Assembly: GCF_002102255.1 (NCBI RefSeq)
Contig: NZ_LQPH01000010.1
Location: 1-62,842 of the forward strand
Direction of reading: 5' to 3'
Origin: Mycobacterium nebraskense
Lineage (GTDB): Bacteria; Actinomycetota; Actinomycetes; Mycobacteriales; Mycobacteriaceae
DNA: 62,842 bases
Part shown: positions 21,229 to 29,736 of the stretch, one piece after another
How positions within the stretch are numbered: position 1 is the first letter of the stretch
Layout: each line of letters begins with the position of its first letter
Position numbers and translations under genes: made by a program
Notes under the pieces: model-generated
Told to the model about the DNA's origin: nothing
Database searches by the model: none
The model's input: the letters and a program-made list of their open reading frames with translations, nothing else

Positions 21229-22346
21229 GCGTGTCCTTCCGAATACGTTTCGCCAAGCTGGGCCAGCTGCGCCGCGGCCGGGCCGAGCGTGAGCTCGTTG
21301 TGCTTGGCCCACAAGAAGTAGCGGTGCAGGAGATAGGTGGTGTCGATCCCGATCCCGCCGTGGACGTGTTGGGCGGTGGCGGCGACGCGCGCGCCGGCCT
21401 CTGCGGCCCAGAACTTCGCGATGCGGGCGGCGCGGCCGGCCTCTTTTAAGGGCCGCCCGTGCGCGATCAGCCACGCCGCGTGCCACGTGGTCCACCGGAT
21501 CGCCTCGACATCGATGAACGCGTCGGCCATGCGCTGCTGCACGGCCTGGAAGCTGCCGATGGGCCTGCCGAATTGCTCGCGGCCCGTGGTGTACTCGGCC
21601 GCGATCCGCAGCGCCCGCTCCGCGACGCCGAGCTGAATCGCGCACAGCGCGACCAGCGCGCGGGTGCACAGCGACTCGATCAGGTCCGGCCCGGCGAGCC
21701 TGTCGGCGTCCGAGACCGTTGCGCCGTCGAGGTGTAAGTCGGCGTGCGGTTCGCGGTTCGTGGTGGTCGCCGGCCGGATCTCGACGCCGTGGGCATCGGT
21801 CGCCAACAGGAACAGGCCGGCCTCGCCGTCGTCCATCGAGGCCGGGATCAAAACGGTATCGGCGATTTGCGCGGCAGGAACCAGCTCCTTGACGCCGTCG
21901 AGCCGCCAATTGCCGCCGTCGCGGCGTGCGGTGGTGGCCGGCACCGTCGCATCGGAGCGGCCCGGCTCGGCCAACCCCGCGGTCAGGATGCGGTTTCCGG
22001 CGACGACACCCGGCAGGAAACGTTGCTGCTGTTCGGGATTGCCGTGCCGCGCGATGGGGTCGGCCCCAAGCGCCAGCGTCGCGTAGGCCGGTACCGGCGC
22101 GACCGCCCGGCCCACCTCGGCCAGCAGCACCCCGAGCTCGACGAAGCCACCGCCGTTACCGCCCAACGACTCCGGCAGCGCGGTGCCCAGCAGGTCGGCG
22201 GCCGCAAGCTCTTTCCAAAGTGCGTCGTCGAAGCGACTGGCACCGGCTTCCAACTCGGTGAGACGCTCCTGCGTCGCCCGGCGCTCGAAGAGGTCGCGGG
22301 CGAGCTTGGAGACGGTCTCCTGCTCTTCGGTGAAGGTGAAGTCCAT
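21225..22346 (-). CDS. Acyl-CoA dehydrogenase subunit, apparently lacking the catalytic Glu
   Basis: 373 residues (MDFTFTEEQETVSKLARDLF). The acyl-CoA dehydrogenase fold is clear: an N-terminal helical domain, a middle beta domain, and C-terminal helices with REQFGRPIGSFQAVQ. The segment HVHGGIGIDTTYLLHRYF lacks a Glu where many family members carry the catalytic base. With the second dehydrogenase at 23315 this suggests an alpha2beta2 heterotetramer such as FadE28-FadE29 (ChsE1-ChsE2). Pairing is inference from operon and motif. It overlaps the ChsH1-like gene by four bases. Confidence 0.85.
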   Translation of the reverse strand: MDFTFTEEQETVSKLARDLFERRATQERLTELEAGASRFDDALWKELAAADLLGTALPESLGGNGGGFVELGVLLAEVGRAVAPVPAYATLALGADPIARHGNPEQQQRFLPGVVAGNRILTAGLAEPGRSDATVPATTARRDGGNWRLDGVKELVPAAQIADTVLIPASMDDGEAGLFLLATDAHGVEIRPATTTNREPHADLHLDGATVSDADRLAGPDLIESLCTRALVALCAIQLGVAERALRIAAEYTTGREQFGRPIGSFQAVQQRMADAFIDVEAIRWTTWHAAWLIAHGRPLKEAGRAARIAKFWAAEAGARVAATAQHVHGGIGIDTTYLLHRYFLWAKHNELTLGPAAAQLAQLGETYSEGHA

Positions 22347-22356
22347 GAGCCCTCGC

Positions 22357-22755
22357 CTAGGTGGCCGGCCGGAACTGATGCAACACCAGGTCGTTATCGA
22401 AACTCTGGTAGTACACCTCGACCGGCATTCCGGTTGTCACGTCGGCCGGGTCGATGCCGGTCAGATTGGATACCAGCCGCACCCCCTCCTCGAGTTCCAC
22501 CAGCACGACGACGTAGGGGTACTCGAAGAACGGAAACTTCGGCTCGTGCGGCATCACATAGCTGTAGACGGTGCCGCGGCCCGACGACTCGACGGCGTCC
22601 CAGTCCAGCGACCGGCAGTGCGGGCACATCGGGCGCGGCGGGTGGCGCAGCTGCCCGCAGCCGCCGCAGCGCTGGATCAGGAGCTTGTTCTCCCGCAATC
22701 CGTTCCAGAAGAACTCGGTGTCGCCGGTGATGGCCGGCGCCAGTCGGACCGCCAT
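22357..22755 (-). CDS. DUF35 zinc-ribbon/OB-fold protein (ChsH2 C-terminal-like)
   Basis: 132 residues (MAVRLAPAITGDTEFFWNGL). A rubredoxin-like zinc ribbon CGGCGQLRHPPRPMCPHC at ~30-47 is followed by an OB-fold (GRGTVYSYVMPHEP, VVVLVELEEGVRLVSNL). This is the DUF35 architecture, found fused to the hydratase subunit in ChsH2, where it binds the aldolase Ltp2. Here it is a separate gene, sharing one base with the hydratase-like gene upstream. It is probably the obligate partner of the Ltp2-like protein at 19607. Confidence 0.85.
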   Translation of the reverse strand: MAVRLAPAITGDTEFFWNGLRENKLLIQRCGGCGQLRHPPRPMCPHCRSLDWDAVESSGRGTVYSYVMPHEPKFPFFEYPYVVVLVELEEGVRLVSNLTGIDPADVTTGMPVEVYYQSFDNDLVLHQFRPAT

Positions 22756-23300
22756 CAGCGCTCCGGCCTGAATCGCAGCACCCGGAACCGCTGCCTGCCC
22801 AGCACTTCGCCGTTCTGGTCGGTGTAGGTGGTCAGCCAGGTCAGGAAGAAGCCGGTGCCCAGCGCCGTCTTCTTTTCCTCGGAGACAGATTCGTACACCG
22901 TCGTCGCGCTGATGACGTCACCCAGGCGCGGGTAGCGCTCGATCTCGAACTCCGAGTTGGTCGCCACCGTGCTGGTGTAGCCGGCTTCATCGAGGAATGC
23001 CGTTGGATTGCTTTTGATTTCGATCGGCGCGCCACCACGCTCGCCGATGCCCTCCAGGATCGGCGACGGCATCGTCCAGGTCTGCAACATCACCGGCGGA
23101 GACACGATGCCGCCGAACCGCGACTTCTCGGCGAACTCCGGGTCGAGGTAGACGGGGTTCATGTCGGCCATCGCGTACGCCCAGTGGCGGATCATCGGCT
23201 GGTTGACCGGATCCGGGGCCAGCGAGGGCTTTCCGGTGCCGCCGGTCGGCTGGCCTACGAGGGCCCGCACCTTGGCGCTGACGGATTCTGAGTCGGTCAC
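22755..23300 (-). CDS. MaoC N-terminal/FAS1-like dehydratase subunit (ChsH2 N-terminal-like)
   Basis: 181 residues (MTDSESVSAKVRALVGQ). A hot-dog domain with HWAYAMADMNPVYLDPEFA, where the usual catalytic His of NPxH is a Tyr, and the SPPVMLQTWTMPSP segment seen in ChsH2-type proteins. It is probably the non-catalytic partner that helps bind the CoA ester, paired with the catalytic subunit at 20773. It directly abuts the DUF35 gene, so the two genes together correspond to a split ChsH2. Confidence 0.82.
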   Translation of the reverse strand: MTDSESVSAKVRALVGQPTGGTGKPSLAPDPVNQPMIRHWAYAMADMNPVYLDPEFAEKSRFGGIVSPPVMLQTWTMPSPILEGIGERGGAPIEIKSNPTAFLDEAGYTSTVATNSEFEIERYPRLGDVISATTVYESVSEEKKTALGTGFFLTWLTTYTDQNGEVLGRQRFRVLRFRPER

Positions 23301-23314
23301 TTAAGGCTGTCCTC

Positions 23315-24502
23315 CTATGTTGCGGTGGCGCGAAGGTCACGGGGAGCTCGCGGCATGCCCAATCCGGCCATGGCGATGATGTCACGCTGAATCTCGTTGG
23401 CGCCGCCACCGAACGTATTGATGACTGCCCATCGATACGCGGTTTCCAGCGCGCCGCGCAGCGGTGCATCGGTGCCCCGGCGTACCCCGTTGTGGTCGAG
23501 CACTTCGAGCAGCTGGCGGGCGACCTGCTGGGTCAGCTCGGTGCCGAACACCTTCGCGGCGGAGGCTTCCCCCATGTCGAGCACGCCCTTCGTCATCGCC
23601 GCGTTGACCCGCATATTGACAAGCTTGTACGCGGCGACCTGTGCCTCGACCCTTGCCAGGGCGAGCTGCACCCACGGCTGGTCGATGACGCGGCCGCCGT
23701 CGAGCTCGGTGGTGGTGGCCCACTCCAGCGTTTTCTCGAACAGCGGCTCGAGTGCGCCGAGATTGCCCAGGGCGGCGCGTTCGAAGTTCAGCTGTGTGGT
23801 GATCAGCTGCCATCCTTGGTTCTCGCCGCCCACCAGCGCACTGGCCGGGACCCGCACGTTGTCGTAGAACGTGTAGAAGGTCGAGATGCCCGGCATGGTG
23901 TGCAGCGGCTGCCACGAGAACCCGGGTGACGACGTGGGCACGATCAGGATCGAAATTCCCTTGTGCTTCTTGGCATTCGGATCGGTGCGTGCGGCCAGCC
24001 AGATGTAGTCGGCGTAGGCGGCGCCGCTGGTGAACATCTTCTGCCCATTGATCACGTAATCATCGCCGTCACGCACCGCGGTAGTGCGCAGCGATGCCAG
24101 GTCGCTGCCCGCCCCGGGCTCGGAGTAGCCGATCGCGAACTCGACACTGCCGTCCAGGATCGCGGGCAGGAACTTCTGCTTCTGCTCCTCGGTACCGCAT
24201 TGCATCAGCGTCGGCCCGACCGTATTGAGCGTCACCAGCGGGATCGGCGCGTTGACCCGCTGTGCCTCCTCGGAGAAGATGAACTGCTCGATCGCCGAGA
24301 AACCCCGTCCGCCATACTCTTTGGGCCAACCGACGCCGAGTAGATCGGCTGCGGCCAGCGCGCGTACGCACGCCCGCACTTCGGGGCCCCCCTCCATCCG
24401 TTCGCTGAGCGCGAGGGACCGTTCGGGCGTCATCACCTGTTCCAGCGCGGCGCGGATCTCGGCGCGCAGCTGCTCCTGCTCGGGCGAGTACTCCAGATCC
24501 AT
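23315..24502 (-). CDS. Acyl-CoA dehydrogenase (FadE-type)
   Basis: 395 residues (MDLEYSPEQEQLRAEIRAAL). A full acyl-CoA dehydrogenase: GYSEPGAGSDLASLRT and GQKMFTSGAAYADYIWLAART in the middle domain, and C-terminal GGGANEIQRDIIAMAGLGMPR. Closest in feel to the FadE26/28/34 group acting on branched or steroid-type acyl-CoAs. Probably the second subunit with the dehydrogenase at 21225. It starts four bases after the P450 stop, so it is the second gene of the operon. Confidence 0.88.
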   Translation of the reverse strand: MDLEYSPEQEQLRAEIRAALEQVMTPERSLALSERMEGGPEVRACVRALAAADLLGVGWPKEYGGRGFSAIEQFIFSEEAQRVNAPIPLVTLNTVGPTLMQCGTEEQKQKFLPAILDGSVEFAIGYSEPGAGSDLASLRTTAVRDGDDYVINGQKMFTSGAAYADYIWLAARTDPNAKKHKGISILIVPTSSPGFSWQPLHTMPGISTFYTFYDNVRVPASALVGGENQGWQLITTQLNFERAALGNLGALEPLFEKTLEWATTTELDGGRVIDQPWVQLALARVEAQVAAYKLVNMRVNAAMTKGVLDMGEASAAKVFGTELTQQVARQLLEVLDHNGVRRGTDAPLRGALETAYRWAVINTFGGGANEIQRDIIAMAGLGMPRAPRDLRATAT

Positions 24503-24506
24503 CGGC

Positions 24507-25682
24507 TCAGGCCCCCAGCCGCACCGGCATGCGCTTTACCCCGGGCACCATGGTGGCACGCATCCGGTCCACCTCGCCGACCAGCTCCAGCCTGGGGAAG
24601 CGCCGCAGCAGCTCGTCGAACATGACAGACGCCTCCAGGCGCGCCAATTGCGCACCCACGCAGGAGTGTTCACCGCAGCCGAACGCGATGTGCGGGTTCG
24701 GGTGCCGGGTCACCTTGAACTCCTCGGAGTCGGCACCGAAGATGTCCTCGTCCCGGTTGGCCGATCCGTACAGCATCACCACCACGTCGCCCTCGGCGAT
24801 CCGCTGCCCCCGGATCTCGACGTCGGCCGTCGCGGTGCGCGCCATGTGCACCACCGGACTGTTCCAGCGCAACATCTCTTCGACGGCGGCCGGGATCAGC
24901 GACCGATCCTCGACGAGCAGGCGACACTGGTCGGGGTGGGCGATCAGCGCCAACGTGCCCAAAGCGATGAGATTGCGGGTGGTTTCGTTGCCGGCCACCA
25001 ACAGCAGGAACGCGAAATTGAGCAGGTCTTCATCGGTCAGCCGGACACCGTCGATCTCCGCGCCTGCCAGCACCGACAACAGGTCGTCACGCGCATCGGC
25101 GCGCCTGGCCGCGATCAGCTTCTGGAAGTACTCGAAAAGCTGCCCCATGGCAACCAACGGGTCGAGTTCGATCTCCGGGTCGGCGCTTCCGGTGGCGGCG
25201 TCCGACCAGGCCCGGAATTGCTCCCAGTCATCCGCCGGGGCGCCGATGAGCTCGGCGATCATCCGGGTGGGCAGGGGAGCGGCGATCTCATCGGCGAACT
25301 CGTGCACGGAATCCGGTTCGATGCCGTCGAGGATCCCCCGCACGATCTCGCGGATCTTCGGCTCGAGGACGGCCACCCGCCGCCGGGTGAACCCCGAGTT
25401 GATCAGCTTGCGCAACTGCCGGTGCCGCGGCGGGTCGGTGAAGATGAGGCTGCCCGGCTGGACCGGGCTCGGCTGTTGGGGATCGGGGATGGTGATGCCC
25501 CGGGTCGACGAGAACAGGGCCGGGTTGCTCGACACGAAGCGGATGTCCTCGTACTTCAGCAGCGCCCAGAAATTGGTGACGTCGTTCCAGCACACCGGCG
25601 CCGTCGCGCGCAGCTCGCGGTACGCCGGGTACGGATCGCCCGCGTAGAAGTCAGGGGAGTGCAGTGGAAAAGTGGTCCGCAC
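24507..25682 (-). CDS. Cytochrome P450 monooxygenase
   Basis: 391 residues with the GTG at 25682 as start (MRTTFPLHSPDFYAGDPY). That codon has a strong AGGGAGG site six bases upstream, so I prefer it to the GTG at 25712, which lies inside an inverted repeat. P450 signatures: I-helix AGNETTRN, ExxR in EEMLRW, and heme loop FGCGEHSCVGAQLAR with the Cys ligand. First gene of the igr-like operon, in the position of cyp125 in the cholesterol operon. But its heme loop differs from the FGGGGAHYC form I associate with CYP125, so it is another family. It probably hydroxylates a terminal methyl group. The substrate is unknown. Confidence 0.9.
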   Translation of the reverse strand: MRTTFPLHSPDFYAGDPYPAYRELRATAPVCWNDVTNFWALLKYEDIRFVSSNPALFSSTRGITIPDPQQPSPVQPGSLIFTDPPRHRQLRKLINSGFTRRRVAVLEPKIREIVRGILDGIEPDSVHEFADEIAAPLPTRMIAELIGAPADDWEQFRAWSDAATGSADPEIELDPLVAMGQLFEYFQKLIAARRADARDDLLSVLAGAEIDGVRLTDEDLLNFAFLLLVAGNETTRNLIALGTLALIAHPDQCRLLVEDRSLIPAAVEEMLRWNSPVVHMARTATADVEIRGQRIAEGDVVVMLYGSANRDEDIFGADSEEFKVTRHPNPHIAFGCGEHSCVGAQLARLEASVMFDELLRRFPRLELVGEVDRMRATMVPGVKRMPVRLGA

Positions 25683-25707
25683 GGCGGCCTCCCTGAGCAG
25701 ACGATCC

Positions 25708-25728
25708 GACACATGGACGCAATGTGTC
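25708..25728. promoter_or_regulatory. Inverted repeat in the P450/ALDH divergent promoter (candidate operator)
   Basis: GACACAT, 7 bases, ATGTGTC: a perfect 7-bp dyad 26-46 bases upstream of the preferred P450 start. TGTGTCT recurs as a direct repeat at 25738. Position and symmetry fit a TetR-type operator, perhaps for the regulator at 18516-19133. Confidence 0.5.
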
Positions 25729-25882
25729 TTGCGGCCTTGTGTCTACCCCGCGTCGCCCACCCCTGTCAATACCGCCGCGAAACCGCGCAATAGCGTGTAA
25801 TTCGCGCAGTTGGTGATTGACGGCACGGGAGCATGGGTGTACACCAAGTGGTTAGATGACTGACGTTCGGGTGAGGAAGCGC

Positions 25883-27352
25883 ATGACCGAGCTACAGACT
25901 CCGGGATCTCTTGTCGACACCTATCAGCTCTATATCGATGGGAGATGGGTCGAGCCGGAGGACGGTCGCTACGACGACGTCAACCCGGCCACCGAACAGT
26001 CCATCGGCACCGCGCCCGACGCGAGCGTCGCCCAGGTCGGCGCGGCGATCGACGCCGCGCGCCAGGCGTTCGACAGCGGGCCGTGGGGCCGCATGGGTCC
26101 GGACGAGCGGGCCGGCTGCCTCAATCAGCTCGGTGAGGCCCTGCTCAAGCACGCGGACGAGATCTTCGCGCTGTCACAGGTCGAATGGGGCTGCGTCACC
26201 AACGAGCGCATGATGCAAATCGACGGCGCCGGATACATGTCCATGCACGCGGCCCAGCTCGCCACGAAGCTGATCGACGAGCCGGTCACCGGGATCGGCG
26301 CCGGAACGACGCTGCTGCGCCGGGAACCGCTCGGGGTCGTATCGATCCTGACGCCGTGGAACTTCCCGCACTGCCTCAACGTCATGAAGGTGAACAACGC
26401 GCTGGCCGCGGGCAACACCGTCGTGCTCAAGCCCTCACCGCTGACGCCGCTGGCCGGGCTGGCCCTCGCGCGCATCATCGACGAGGAGACCGACATCCCG
26501 CCGGGCGTGGTCAACGTCGTCACGCCCTCGGGCCTCGAGGCCGCCAAACTGCTCACGACGGATCCGCGCATCGACATGATCAGCTTCACCGGCAGCTCCG
26601 CCGTCGGTTGTGAGGTCATGCGGGCCGCCGGCGACGCCATGAAGCGGTTGTTGCTGGAGTGCGGTGGGAAGTCGGCAAGCATCATCCTCGACGACACGCA
26701 GGTGACCGACGAGATGCTGCGGCAGATGCTGTTCGATTGCTGCTCGTTGCACGCCGGGCAGGCCTGCATCCTGCACAGCCGGCTGCTGCTTCCCGACTCG
26801 TTGCACGACGACGTCGTCGACCGGCTCGTCGCGCTGGCCCGCGACGTGAAGGTCGGTGACCCCACGGACCCCACGGTGGAGATGGGGCCGCTCATCAGCG
26901 CGGCGCAACGCGAGCGCGTGCAGGCGCATGTCGACGGGGCGGTCCACGACGGAGCGAAGCTGGCGACCGGCGGCGGCCGTCCCGCCGGCCTGGACGTCGG
27001 CTTCTACTTCGAACCGACGATTCTCACCGGCGTGCAACCGGATTCGACGATCGCCCAAGAAGAAGTGTTCGGTCCGGTGCTCTCGGTGCTCCGCTACCGC
27101 GACGACGAGGACGCCGTCGCGATCGCGAACAACTCGTGCTACGGCCTCTCCGGCGCCGTGTGGGGCGCCGACGTGGACCGGGCCGTCGCGATCGCCCGGC
27201 GCATGCGCACGGGCCAGGTCGCGGTCAACGGCATCGGGCCGGGGGATGCGCCGTTCGGCGGCTTCAAGCTGAGCGGGTTCGGCCGGGAGAGCGGCGGAAT
27301 CAGCGGACTGCACCAGTACATGGAGGTGAAGGCCATCGGAATCCCGGCATGA
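25883..27352 (+). CDS. NAD(P)-dependent aldehyde dehydrogenase
   Basis: 489 residues from ATG 25883 (MTELQTPGSLVDTYQLYIDG), which has GAGGAAG eight bases upstream. The ATG at 25856 is less likely. ALDH motifs: LTPWNFPHCLN, FTGSSAVG, catalytic Glu in LLECGGKSA, catalytic Cys in HAGQACILHSR, and EEVFGPVLSV. It is divergent from the P450 operon and overlaps the CoA-transferase by ATGA. A reasonable role is to oxidise the aldehyde produced after P450 hydroxylation to an acid, ready for CoA activation, which is inferred. Confidence 0.92.
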   Translation: MTELQTPGSLVDTYQLYIDGRWVEPEDGRYDDVNPATEQSIGTAPDASVAQVGAAIDAARQAFDSGPWGRMGPDERAGCLNQLGEALLKHADEIFALSQVEWGCVTNERMMQIDGAGYMSMHAAQLATKLIDEPVTGIGAGTTLLRREPLGVVSILTPWNFPHCLNVMKVNNALAAGNTVVLKPSPLTPLAGLALARIIDEETDIPPGVVNVVTPSGLEAAKLLTTDPRIDMISFTGSSAVGCEVMRAAGDAMKRLLLECGGKSASIILDDTQVTDEMLRQMLFDCCSLHAGQACILHSRLLLPDSLHDDVVDRLVALARDVKVGDPTDPTVEMGPLISAAQRERVQAHVDGAVHDGAKLATGGGRPAGLDVGFYFEPTILTGVQPDSTIAQEEVFGPVLSVLRYRDDEDAVAIANNSCYGLSGAVWGADVDRAVAIARRMRTGQVAVNGIGPGDAPFGGFKLSGFGRESGGISGLHQYMEVKAIGIPA

Positions 27353-29736
27353 CGGCACCCCTCGCCGGACTCCACGTCGTCGAACTCGCCAACGAAATAT
27401 CAGGTTCTTACGCCGCAAAGCTTTTCGTCGACCTCGGCGCCGAGGTCACCAAGATCGAGCCGCCCGCCGGAGATCCGCTGCGCCGATGGGGACCGTTCCC
27501 CGGAGGACCCAAGGGAGTCGCCGACCCGGAGCGCTCCGGCCTGTTCCACTACCTCAACGCCGGAAAGTGCGGCGCCACTCTCGATTTGGGCCAGCCGGAC
27601 GATCTGGCGGCCGCCCGCGAACTCATCGCGCGGGCGCACGTGCTCATCGAGGACTTCGTGCCGGGAACGCTGGAAAGCTGGGGGCTGGGCCCGGACGCCT
27701 TGGGCCGGCTGAACCCAAACCTGGTGCTGCTGCGCATCTCTGCGTTTGGTCAGTGCGGACCGTGGCGCCAGCGGCGGGCCACGGCCCTGACCGTGCAAGC
27801 GGCGTCGGGCTGGATCAGCGCCCGGGATCCGGACCGTCCACCGGTACAGGTCGGCGCCCGCATCTCCGAATACGTCGCGGGCGGCTACGGCGCGCTGGGC
27901 GCCCTGACCGCGCTGCGGCTGCCGCCCGCCGGCCGGGTCAGAGAGGTCGACGTCTCCCAATTGGAGGCGCTGCTGTCGACGCTGCCCTACCCGATGCTGA
28001 TGGCCCAGCGGATGCAACGCCTGGGCCTGCCCCCCAACCTGCGGTCGGCGCCCATGCTGGGCGTCGTCCGGGCCGCCGACGGGTGGGTGGGGATCAACTG
28101 CCTGACGGGTCAGCACTGGCTAGACGTGTGCGCGATGCTCGGCCTGCCTGAGTACGGCGAGCAGCAGATCGCGATCATGCTGGGCGGCCCGGAGCGCGAA
28201 GAGTTCTTCCGTAAGGCGCAGCCTCTGCTCGCCCACCAGACCGTCGCCGAAATCGTGGAACTCGCTCAGGCACTGCGCATCCCGGCCGCCCCGGTCAACG
28301 ACGGGGCGACCGTGCTCGACTGCCCGCAGTACGCCGAGCGTGGGTTCTTCGTGCAATCGGGCGGGCCCGGTTGGTCGTTCAAGCGGCCCGGGGCCGCGTT
28401 CCGGTTCTCGAAAACCCCGGTGCCACAACCCCGTCCGGCGCCCCGACTAGTGGCGATCGCAAGCGCGGCGGTGGGGGCACCTCCCGCTTGCGGGGGACCG
28501 GGCGCTGCGGGTCGCCACCATCGGACGCGCCCCGAGCCCTGGGCCACCGACGCCCGATCGCTTTCCGTAACCGAAGGGCCGCTGACCTTCTCCGGGCTGC
28601 GGGTCCTCGACCTGACCACCTTTTGGGCCGGCGCCTATCTGACCTGCTACCTGGGCGCGTTCGGCGCCGACATCGTCAAGGTCGAGTCGATCCAGCGGCC
28701 GGACGGGCACCGCTACTCCGGCGCCTTCGCCTACGAGGGCGACGACTGGTACGAACGCAGCCCCATTTGGCAGGGCACCAACCTCAACAAGCGCGACCTC
28801 ACCCTCGACCTCACCTCGGAACGCGGCCTCAACATCGCCCGGCGCCTGGCCGCCGAGGCCGACGTGGTCGTGGAGAACTTCTCGCCCCGGGTGGTCGAGC
28901 AGTTCGGCTTGGACTATGAGTCGCTGGTTGCACTGAACCCCGACGTGATCGCCGTGCGGATGCCGGGATACGGCCTGCAGGGTCCGTGGCGCGACTACGT
29001 CGGCTGGGCGCTGAACTTCGAGCAGACCTCGGGAATGTCGGCGGCCACCGGCTATCCCGACGGCCCGCCGTGCAACCCGCAGGGTCCCGCCGATCCGATC
29101 GTCGGCGTGCACGCGGGAGTCGCGCTGCTGGCCGCCCTCGAGCATCGGAGCCGCACCGGGGTGGGTCAGTTGATCGAAGTCGCGCAGATCGAGGTAGCCG
29201 CCTGCGTGACCGCCGAACCGGTGATCGAGTACTCGATGACCGGTGTCGTGCGCCCGCGCGAGGGCAACCGGCGGCGCGGCTGTCTGCAGGGTGTCTACCC
29301 GACCAGCGCCGAGGGAGTGTGGGTGGCGCTGTCGCTGCCCGACGACGGGCGGCTCGACCACGACGTCTTCGACGAGCTGGTCGCCGCGTGGACCCGCACG
29401 CAGACCGCCGCGCAAGTCGTGGAAACCCTACGCACACAGGGCATACCGGCGGAGCGGGTGATCACCGGCGATCAGATGTACGACGCTGACCTGATCGGGG
29501 CCCAGCTCGACGCGCGCGGCTACTACGAGGAGTTGGTCCATCCGATCACGGGGCCGCACCGCTATCCGGGCTGGCCGTTTCGGATCACCCCCGGCCCGGC
29601 CCGCCACCACCGCGCCGCCCCGCCGACACTGGGGCAGCACAACGACGAAGTCCTGGGTGGTCTGGGCCTGTGCGCGGACGAGGTCGCGAGCCTGCGGGCG
29701 GAGCGGGTCATCGGTGAGCGGCTGCTCAACGCCTGA
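27349..29736 (+). CDS. Tandem CaiB/BaiF (type III) CoA-transferase fusion
   Basis: 795 residues from ATG 27349 (MTAPLAGLHVVELANEISG), overlapping the ALDH stop. Two type III CoA-transferase domains lie in one chain. Domain 1 is ~1-360 (LAGLHVVELA, GAEVTKIEPPAGDPLRRW, LIEDFVPGTLESWGL). Domain 2 starts at ~408 (LTFSGLRVLDLTTFWAG, GADIVKVES, VVVENFSPRVVEQFGLDY). Such enzymes move CoA between acids, or act as racemases. The linker LVAIASAAVGAPPACGG is the translation of a dispersed palindromic repeat found elsewhere in this window. So the fusion was built or lengthened by that repeat. Together with the ALDH it would activate the acid product. Confidence 0.9.
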   Translation: MTAPLAGLHVVELANEISGSYAAKLFVDLGAEVTKIEPPAGDPLRRWGPFPGGPKGVADPERSGLFHYLNAGKCGATLDLGQPDDLAAARELIARAHVLIEDFVPGTLESWGLGPDALGRLNPNLVLLRISAFGQCGPWRQRRATALTVQAASGWISARDPDRPPVQVGARISEYVAGGYGALGALTALRLPPAGRVREVDVSQLEALLSTLPYPMLMAQRMQRLGLPPNLRSAPMLGVVRAADGWVGINCLTGQHWLDVCAMLGLPEYGEQQIAIMLGGPEREEFFRKAQPLLAHQTVAEIVELAQALRIPAAPVNDGATVLDCPQYAERGFFVQSGGPGWSFKRPGAAFRFSKTPVPQPRPAPRLVAIASAAVGAPPACGGPGAAGRHHRTRPEPWATDARSLSVTEGPLTFSGLRVLDLTTFWAGAYLTCYLGAFGADIVKVESIQRPDGHRYSGAFAYEGDDWYERSPIWQGTNLNKRDLTLDLTSERGLNIARRLAAEADVVVENFSPRVVEQFGLDYESLVALNPDVIAVRMPGYGLQGPWRDYVGWALNFEQTSGMSAATGYPDGPPCNPQGPADPIVGVHAGVALLAALEHRSRTGVGQLIEVAQIEVAACVTAEPVIEYSMTGVVRPREGNRRRGCLQGVYPTSAEGVWVALSLPDDGRLDHDVFDELVAAWTRTQTAAQVVETLRTQGIPAERVITGDQMYDADLIGAQLDARGYYEELVHPITGPHRYPGWPFRITPGPARHHRAAPPTLGQHNDEVLGGLGLCADEVASLRAERVIGERLLNA
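28447..28525. repeat. Dispersed palindromic repeat, in-frame in the CoA-transferase gene
   Basis: Starts CTAGTGGCGATCGCAAGCG and ends GGGTCGCCACCATCGGA. The ends GTGGCGA/TCGCCAC are inverted. It carries the internal module GTGGGGGCACCTCCCGC followed by TTGCGGGGGAC. It is the same family as 57066-57200 and 62661-62710. Confidence 0.85.

Noticed and set aside
25710..25712. GTG 25712 as the P450 start
   Set aside because: It lies inside the inverted repeat and has no ribosome site; GTG 25682 has AGGGAGG six bases upstream and fits P450 N-termini.
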